Below are positions 38,601 to 47,600 of a stretch of 64,000 nt of DNA, piece after piece. The position numbers and the translations under genes were made by a program. A model generated the notes under the pieces. It was not told the DNA's origin and searched no databases. It saw nothing but the letters and a program-made list of their open reading frames with translations. Numbering within the stretch: the stretch's first letter is position 1; each line of letters starts with the position of its first letter. This stretch comes from Toxorhynchites rutilus septentrionalis (taxonomy: Eukaryota; Arthropoda; Insecta; Diptera; Culicidae), in assembly GCF_029784135.1 (NCBI RefSeq), contig NC_073746.1, positions 260,873,598 through 260,937,597 of the forward strand. Direction: 5' to 3'.

Positions 38601-41600
38601 CCTGTGCAAAAAATTGTTCGAGATATACCACAAGATAGGTGCGATCTTGATTCCGAGTTTTCGATGGTAGAATTCTCTCTTGCTCTGCTTTCATGTAACA
38701 ATTCTGCTCCGGGATCGGATAGAATTAAGTTCAACTTGCTGAAAAACCTCCCTGATGTGGCGAAACATCGCTTGTTGAATTTATTCAATCGGTTTCTGGA
38801 GAATAATATTGTTCCAGATGATTGGAGACAAGTACGAGTTATAGCTATTCAAAAACCCGGAAAACCCGCGTCCGACTTCAATTCGTACCGCCCAATAGCA
38901 ATGCTGTCTTGTATACGGAAATTGTTGGAGAAAATGATCTTGTTTCGCCTTGATCGATGGGTTGAAACGAATGGCCTACTCTCAGATACACAATATGGGT
39001 TCCGCAGGGGCAAGGGGACGAATGATTTTTTTTTATTTTTTTTATATAAATCGTTTATTTTTACAGGCTCAGTTACATTAGTTTAAAGGAGCCGAATTCT
39101 TAAGTATATGTTTTAAAACTATACATAAATAATTTTCCTAACACTATGGTTAGTAAGGTGGAAAACCGATTACTCGCGGTTTACTCGAGTTTAGAGGGTG
39201 ACATCTTTCAGGAAAGGGATGGGATATAAGGGAATTGTTACAATGTTGATGATCACACTCGATTCTTAAATCTATTGTATATTTACATTACAACTTATTT
39301 TACTGTTTATACCATGGGGGCCAATCGCTCGCAATGGATGAAAAGGAGGGTATAAGGACATAGGTACAATCACACACGAAGATCGATAGCTTTAAGGAAA
39401 ACATATATTTGGGTCATGTAATCAAGGTCTAACCGAGCCAACACATCTCTCACCGGCACATTGGGCTGTCTTCCTCGGGCCCGAAGGGAGTTTTCTAAAT
39501 TCGATCTGGCGACAAGATACATCTCGCACGACCAAACAACATGCTCGATGTCGTGATAACCTTGACCACAGACGCAGAGATTGTTGCTGGAAAGATTGAA
39601 ACGAAAGAGAAGCGCATCTAACGAACAGTGATTGGACGTGAGTCGGGAGAAGGTGCGAATAAAGTCCCGACTCAAGTCCAGACTTTTGAACCACGGTTTG
39701 AGGCTAACCTTAGGGATAATCGAGTGAAACCACCGGCCCAATTCATCTTCGTTCCATTTGCGTTGCCAGTTAGCGATGGTATTTTTACGGACTAAAGAAA
39801 AAAATTCATTGAAGGCGATTTGACGCTGGTAAATGTCGCCTTCAATCGCACCTACCTTTGCTAATGAGTCAGCCCTCTCATTACCCGGAATTGAGCAATG
39901 TGAAGGGACCCAGACAAAGGTAATGACATAACAGCGTCTGGATAAAGCACTCAAAATTTCTCGTATTCTCTCAAGGAAGTACGGCGAGTGCTTTTCCGGC
40001 CTCACTGAACGGATAGCTTCGACAGAGCTCAGACTATCCGTTATAATGTAATAGTGTTCAACAGGTCGTGAGGCGACGCTGTCTAGCGCCCAGTGTATTG
40101 CTGCCAATTCAGCAATATACACTGAGCAAGGATTCTGAAGACTGTGGGAGGTGCTAAAAATTTCGTTGAACACTCCAAATCCTGTGGACTCATTCATAGA
40201 GGACCCATCAGTAAAGTACATATTATCACAATTGATACCCCCATACTTTGAATCGAAGATCGTTGGAGCGATCCTCGATCGTTGATAATCTGAATATCCA
40301 TGGATATCCTGTTTCATGGACAGATCAAAATGCACAGAGGAATTGATGTAGTCAGGAAAACAAACACGGTTGGGAATATACGAAGAAGGATCAACCTGCA
40401 TGGAGATGAATTCATGATATGAACTCATGAATCCGGAGTGAAAATGTAGCTCGATCAGCTGCTCAAAATTCCCGATCACCAATGGGTTCATAACCTTACA
40501 CCGGATGAGGAACCGAAGAGATAATAAATTGAAGCGATCTTTTAGTGGGAGTAGGCCTGCCAAAACCTCGAGACTCATGGTATGCGTTGAGGGCATACAT
40601 CCCAACGCAATACGGAGACAAAGATACTGAATTCGCTCGAGTTTAATGAGGTGTGTTTTGGCAGCTGATTGAAAACAGAAACTGCCATACTCCATCACTG
40701 AGAGAATAGTTGTTCGATACAACATTATAAGATCTTCGGGATGGGCTCCCCACCAGGTGCCGGTAATTGTACGGAGAAAGTTTATTCTTTGTTGACATTT
40801 TTTACTCAGATACCTAATATGGACCCCCCAAGTACATTTGGAGTCGAACCAGACCCCAAGATACTTGAATGACATAGCATGAGTGATCGGTTTACCCAAA
40901 AGTTGAAGCTTTGGTTTTGCTGGTCTATGCTTCCTAGAAAAAACCACCATCTCTGTTTTCTCCGTGGAGAATTCGATCCCTAGCCCAATGGCCCAGGTTG
41001 AAAAATTGTTCAAAGTATCTTGTAAGGGTCCTTGCAGGTCGGATTCGTTTGATCCTACGACAGACACCACTCCATCATCTGCAAGTTGTCTTAGGCTGCA
41101 ATTTTGTGTAAGGCAATTGTCGATGTCGCTTACATAGAAGTTGTACAAAAGGGGGCTTAAACATGAGCCCTGGGGGAGGCCCATGTAAGAGACCCGACTT
41201 ACTGCCGAATCTCCGTGAGAAAAGTTCAAATGTTTCTCACAAAGCAAGTTATATAACATATTATTCAATCGAGGCGGCAGACCCCGAGAGTGTAATTTGT
41301 CCGACAAAACCTCTATTGAAACAGAATCAAAGGCCCCCTTTATGTCCAAGAATACTGAAGCCATTTGTTTTTTTTCGGCGTAAGCCATTTGAATTTCTGA
41401 AGAAAGCAACGCAAGACAATCATTCGTCCCCTTGCCCCTGCGGAACCCATATTGTGTATCTGAGAGTAAGGCATTCGTTTCAACCCAACGATCAAGGCGA
41501 AACAAGATCATTTTCTCCAACAATTTCCGTATACAAGACAGCATTGCTATTGGGCGGTACGAATTGAAGTCGGACGCGGGTTTTCCGGGTTTTTGAATAG

Positions 41601-44600
41601 CTATAACTCGTACTTGTCTCCAATCATCCGGAACAACATTATGCTCCAGAAACTTATTGAATAAATTCAACAAGCGATGTTTGGCCACATCGGGGAGGTT
41701 TTTTAACAAGTTGAACTTAATTCTATCCGATCCTGGAGCCGAATTGTTACTTGAAAGGAGAGCAAGAGAGAATTCTACCATCGAAAACTCGGAATCAAGA
41801 TCGCACCTATCTTGTGGTATATCTCGAACAATTCTTTGCACGGGAGCGAAATCGGGACAAACCTTTCGCGCAAAATTAAAAATCCATCGATGTGAATGTT
41901 CCTCGCTTTCATTCGATGAAGAGCGATTTCTCATGTTTCGAGCCACTTTCCATAATTTTTTCATTGACGTTTCTCGTGACAAACCTCCCACGAAATTTCG
42001 CCAATAAGCACGTTTTTTACCTTTGATCAAGTTTTTAAATTGATTTTCAAGGTCTAAATACGTTTGAAAATTGTCAATGGTTCCTCGTTTCCGAAAAGCT
42101 TTAAATGCATTCGATTTTTCTACATAAAGCTTTGAACATTGGCTATCCCACCATGGATTGGGAGGCCTTCGGTGAATGGTGGAACCTGGGATGGGTTTCG
42201 TTTGAGCGCGAACCGCGCTGTCATGGATCAAACGAGAAAGGAAGTTATACTCCTCCAATGGAGGTAAACCATCTCTGGAATTGATGGCTAGAGTAATCGC
42301 GTCCGCATATTTTTTCCAGTCAATGTGTCTTGTGAGGTCATATGCCATGTTTATAGATTCAGAAGAATTCGACCCAATGGTGATGGAAATTTTGATTGGC
42401 AAGTGATCACTACCGTTGGGATCCTGGATTACATTCCACTTGCAATCTAACGATAGTGAATTCGAGCAAAGCGAGAGGTCAAGAGCACTTGGGTTAGCAG
42501 GAGGTTTAGGCACACGTGTTGTTTCCCCAGTGTTCAAAACGGTCATATTGAAGCTGTTACAAAGGTCATATATCAACAATGAACGATTGTCGTCGTACTG
42601 TTCCCCCCAGGCAGTTCCGTGAGAGTTGAAGTCTCCCAAGATCAATCGTGGCTCAGGAAGGAGTGAGCACATGTCAACAAGTTGTTTGCGGCTAACCGCA
42701 GCTCTCGGAGGCCAATACAAGCTGACAATACAGAGGTCTTTGCCTTTAATGTTTGCATGACAAGCAACAGCTTCGATCCCTCCAATAGGTGGAAGGTCAA
42801 TTCGGAAAAATGAGTGGCACTTATTGATCCCCAATAGCACCCCTCCGTATCTGTCATCACGGTCCAAGCGTATAATATTAAAATCGTGGAAAGAGAGATC
42901 ATCTCGCGAAGAAAGCCAAGTTTCGGACAGAGCAAAAACATCACAATTGAACTTATGAATTAAAAATTTGAATGCATCCAATTTAGGGATAAGACTACGA
43001 CAATTCCACTGTAAAACAGTGATATCTCCGACCTCTCTATTCAAATTAGACATCAAGAGAGATAATCATTGCAAGGAGGGGCCATGTTTGCATCAATTGT
43101 TGCAAAATTGTCTTTAGTACTGGAAGCATTGAGATGACAATGGTTCTGATGGAATCGGAAACATTAAAACACGTGAAGATTTGATCCACAAGGTCAGTCA
43201 ACTTTATAAATCCCGATTGGGAAGTTGAGCTGGACGCAAAAAAAGGGACAGTTGGGGTTTTTGATGTCCCCTCGAGTGCTGGGTCGTTCGAAGGTGAACT
43301 ATTCCCACGGAAGCCAGGAGGAACCTGATTTTGCTTGTCCGCTGCACTCGATATTTTAGGCAAGCTAACATGGGGTACCACCGATGGGACTTGTCGTTGA
43401 ACTTTGGGAGTGGACACATTTTTGCGCCGGGAATTCCCTTTGAAAATAAACGGTGTGCCCTCGTTAGCTGTATCCGCTTCCAATTCGTCAACTGGCAGTG
43501 AAGCAAAGACATTGTTTGTTGGTAATGGTTGTTGTTGAGCCAGTGGGGAAGCGCCCTTTAAGATATCCGCGAAAGTGCGTTTCGAGCGTTCCTTCAAAGA
43601 GCGCTTTTGTTTATCCCAGCGACTCTTGTAAGTTTCACAAGCTGAGAGCACGTGTGGGAATCCCCCGCAATATGGACACTTATGCTCAGTCGCACTGCAG
43701 GATTTCCCCTCATGTTGCTCTCCGCATGTGGCACAGCGCTCCTTGTTGGCGCAATAAGCTGCTGTATGACCAACTGACTTGCATTTGTTGCAAGTCATGG
43801 GCTTTGGCACGAAGAGTCGCACCGGCAGCCTCAATTTGTCCACCATAACGTAGTCAGGGAGGGCGGCACCAGCAAAAGTGACTCGAAACGAGTCGTACGG
43901 CGTAAATTTCTTTTCTACTCCTTCCTGGGTAACTTTTCCAAGTTGGCGACATTCCAAGATTTTGACTTCCATCGAAGGAAGCCTCTTGAACCTGCCAACT
44001 CCCATACTTTCTATAGTTTTGCACGTCAGACCCGTTTCAGATATAACGCCCCCAATTTCTACGTTATGGGAGGGAATAAAAACTCGATATTCGAGGATGA
44101 AATGCTTATCAGCAACAATATCGTTCGCGTCCTTTCGGTTAGTCACGACAACTCGCAGTTTGTTCGGTCTTACTTTGCAAATTTCCGAAACAGAGGTGTA
44201 TCTTTTCAGATCTGTCATAATCTGTACGACCCTCAAGGCTTTACCATTAGGTTTGGGCCGGAAAAAAACAACCCAAGGACCAGCGTCAGGCGCATCGTCC
44301 GGATAAACCCTGACACGGGGAGCGGAAACAATAGGAGAGGAATTCGAGGACAAGGTTTGAGTGGGGACAGTAACATCAGAGGGGGGAAGGGATGTCGATG
44401 ATTGGGTGGAAGTATTGGAGGAATCAGGGGAAAGGTTTGCAATCTTTTTTTTGGAGGGGGGCTTGGTAGTGTGAGTTGACTCGTCCCCAGAAGAAGAATC
44501 TTCGGGCATAGGAGTCCGTTTAAGGGACTTACTACACCCTGCTTGAGCAAGCGAGGGGGAGTCTGAAATGTCCATGTCTAGACCCCCACCCTCCTCCATT

Positions 44601-47600
44601 CTTAGAACGAACGATTATTATCTTTACAATTTTTTTATCTCACTTGTAAAAAAAAAAAAACTTAAATAAAATAAAAATAATCACATAAATTTGTTGTTCC
44701 GATATGCGCTCTGTTACCCTATTAAGGGAGACACAAAAGTCACGCGCTACGGAGACAACACAATAGCAGAAGTTATTGTTGTACTCAACTGATTGTTGTT
44801 ATTGTTGTCAACCACGTGTTGACGATGCCGTTATGGTTATTGATCCACTACAGACGCCGATCCAGACCACTGCAGAGGCGCTGCTTCCTCGGTTCTGGCT
44901 GCTTTGGGCACTTTGGGCACTAATTCACCACAGAACACACGAGAAAAAAAAACCAACTCGTTGGGGAGAAGAGAAAAAAAAACTTCGAGAACAATGCTTG
45001 AGGAGTGATGAATAGCACATCCAGCTCCATCAAGTTGTTAGCGAGGAATGGGGACGAATGATTGTCTTGCGTTGCTTTCTTCAGAAATTCAAATGGCTTA
45101 CGCCGGAAAAAAACAAATGGCTTCAGTATTCTTGGACATAAAGGGGGCCTTTGATTCTGTTTCAATAGAGGTTTTGACAGACAAATTACACTCTCGGGGT
45201 CTGCCGCCTCTATTGAATAATATGTTATATAACTTGCTTTGTGAGAAGCATTTGAACTTTTCTCAAGGAGATTCGGCAGTAAGTCGGGTCTCTTACATGG
45301 GCCTCCCCCAGGGCTCATGTTTAAGCCCCCTTTTGTACAACTTCTATGTAAGCGACATCGACAATTGCCTTACACAAAATTGCAGCTTAAGACAACTTGC
45401 AGATGATGGAGTGGTCTCTGTCGTAGGATCAACAGAATCCGACCTACAAGAACCCTTACAAGATACTTTGAACAATTTTTCAACCTGGGCCATTGGGCTA
45501 GGGATCGAATTCTCCACGGAGAAAACAGAGATGGTGGTTTTTTCTAGGAAGCATAGACCAGCAAAACCAAAGCTTCAACTTTTGGGTAAACCGATCACTC
45601 ATGCTATGTCATTCAAGTATCTTGGGGTCTGGTGCGACTCCAAATGTACTTGAGGGGCCCATATTAGGTATCTGAGTAAAAAATGCCAACAAAGAATAAA
45701 TTTTCTCCGTACAATTACCGGCACCTGGTGGGGAGCCCATCCCGAAGATCTTATAATGTTGTATAGAACAACTATTCTCTCAGTGATGGAGTATGGCAGT
45801 TTCTGTTTTCAATCAGCTGCCAAAACACACTTAATTAAACTCGAGCGAATTCAGTATCTTTGTCTCCGTATTGCGTTGGGATGTATGCCCTCAACGCATA
45901 CCATGAGTCTCGAGGTTTTGGCAGGCCTACTCCCACTAAAAGATCGCTTCAATTTATTATCTCTTCGGTTCTTCATCCGGTGTAAGGTCATGAACCTATT
46001 GGTGATCGGAAATTTTGAGCGGCTGATCGAGCTAAATTTTCACTCCGGATTCATGAGTTCATATCATGAATTCATCTCCATGCAGGTTGATTCTTCTTCG
46101 TATATTCCCAACCGTGTTTGTTTCCCTGACTACATCAATTCCTCTGTGCATTTTGATCTGTCCATGAAGCAAGATATCCATGGATATTCAGATTACCAAC
46201 GATCGAGGATCGCTCCAACGATCTTCGATGAAAAATATAGGGGTATCAATTGTGATAATATGTACTTTACTGATGGGTCCACTATAAATGAGTCCACAGG
46301 ATTTGGAGTGTTCAACGAATTTTTTAGCACCTCACACAGTCTTCAGAATCCTTGCTCAGTGTATATTGCTGAATTGGCAGCAATTCATTGGGCGCTGGAC
46401 AGCGTCGCCTCACGACCTGTTGAACACTATTACATTGTAACGGATAGTCTTAGCTCTGTCGAAGCTATCCGTTCAGTGAGGCCGGAAAAGCACTCGCCGT
46501 ACTTCCTTGAGAGAATACGAAAAATTTTGAGTGCTTTATCCAGACGCTGTTATGTCATTACGTTTGTGTGGGTCCCTTCTCATTGCTCAATTCCGGGTAA
46601 TGAGAGGGCTGACTCATTAGCAAAGGTAGGTGCGATTGAAGGCGATATTTATCAGCGTCAAATCGCCTTCAATGAATTTTACTCTTTAGTCCGTAAAAAT
46701 ACCATCGCTAACTGGCAACGCAAATGGAACGAAGATGAATTGGGCCGGTGGCTTCACTCGATTAACCCTAAGGTTAGCCTCAAACCATGGTTCAAAAGTC
46801 TGGACTTGAGTCGGGACTTTATTCGCACCTTCTCCCGACTCATGTCCAATCACTGTTCGTTAGACGCGCTACTCTTTCGTTTCAATCTGGCCGGCAGCAA
46901 TATCTGCGTTTGTGGCCGAGGTTACCACGACATCGAACACGTTGTTTGGTCGTGTGAGGTGTATCTTGTTGCCAGATCGAATTTAGAGAACTCCCTTCGG
47001 GCTAGAGGAAGGCAGCCCAATGTGCCGGTGAGAGATGTGTTGGCTCGGTTAGACCTTGATTACATGTCCCAAATATATGTTTTCCTTAAATCTATCGATG
47101 TTCGTGTGTGATTATCCTTATATCCTTATACCCTCCATTTCTTCCTTTGTGAGTAATTGGTCCGCTTGCTATAAACAGAAGAATGAAATGTAAATTCACA
47201 ACTGATGTACGAATAGATTTAAGAATTGAGTGTGTGTGATTATCAACATTGTAATAATTTCCTTATACCCCATCCTTTTCCTGAGAAAATGTCACCCTTT
47301 TAATCTCGAGTCCACCACGAGTAATCGGTTTCCCACATTACTAACCATAGATTTAAGAAAATTGTTCATATATATAGTTTTAAAAATATATTTAAGATTT
47401 CGGCTCCTTTAAACTTATGTAACTGAGCCTGTAAAAATAAACGAATTTATATAAAAAAATATAGCTCACAGGTGGTCCACTGGCTTCATTGTCTTTGCTA
47501 ATTTCCCAACAAACGGTTGCATAAGGTTTTTTCGGACAAGGATTTTGAATGATCAAATGATTTCACCTACTGGAGCGGAGATAGCACTGACTCATCAGGT

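Larger units (their letters stand above)
39028..45049 (-). mobile_element. I-clade non-LTR retrotransposon B, full-length, nested in A
   Basis: 6022 bp on the minus strand: 5' UTR 45049-44600, ORF1 44599-43046, ORF2 43053-39370, 3' UTR 39369-39028 ending in an A-rich tail. The 14-bp duplication GGGGACGAATGATT of element A ORF2 flanks it (39014-39027 and 45050-45063), proving that B jumped into A. Both ORFs are open with all catalytic motifs, so it may be active or recently so. It is in the same orientation as Orco transcription, within intron 2. Confidence 0.95.
35296..47461 (+). mobile_element. I-clade non-LTR retrotransposon A (host of nested element B)
   Basis: A MosquI/I-factor-like element, 6130 bp without its insertion. 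The 13-bp target duplication TAGCTCACAGGTG lies at 35283-35295 and 47462-47474. Layout: 5' UTR 35296-35830, ORF1 35831-37399, ORF2 37392-39027 continuing at 45064-47111, 3' UTR ending in an A-rich tail at about 47461. It is split by element B with a 14-bp duplication. ORF2 also has a nonsense codon at 45651. It is antisense to Orco and sits inside a pogo element. Confidence 0.93.

Noticed and set aside
41657..42007. 116-codon ORFs conserved in both I elements (also 38438-38788)
   Set aside because: They are the antisense shadow of ORF2, so conservation simply follows the coding strand.
44920..45318. 132-codon minus-strand ORF, and its counterpart at 41163-41567
   Set aside because: Antisense shadows of the RT domain of elements A and B.
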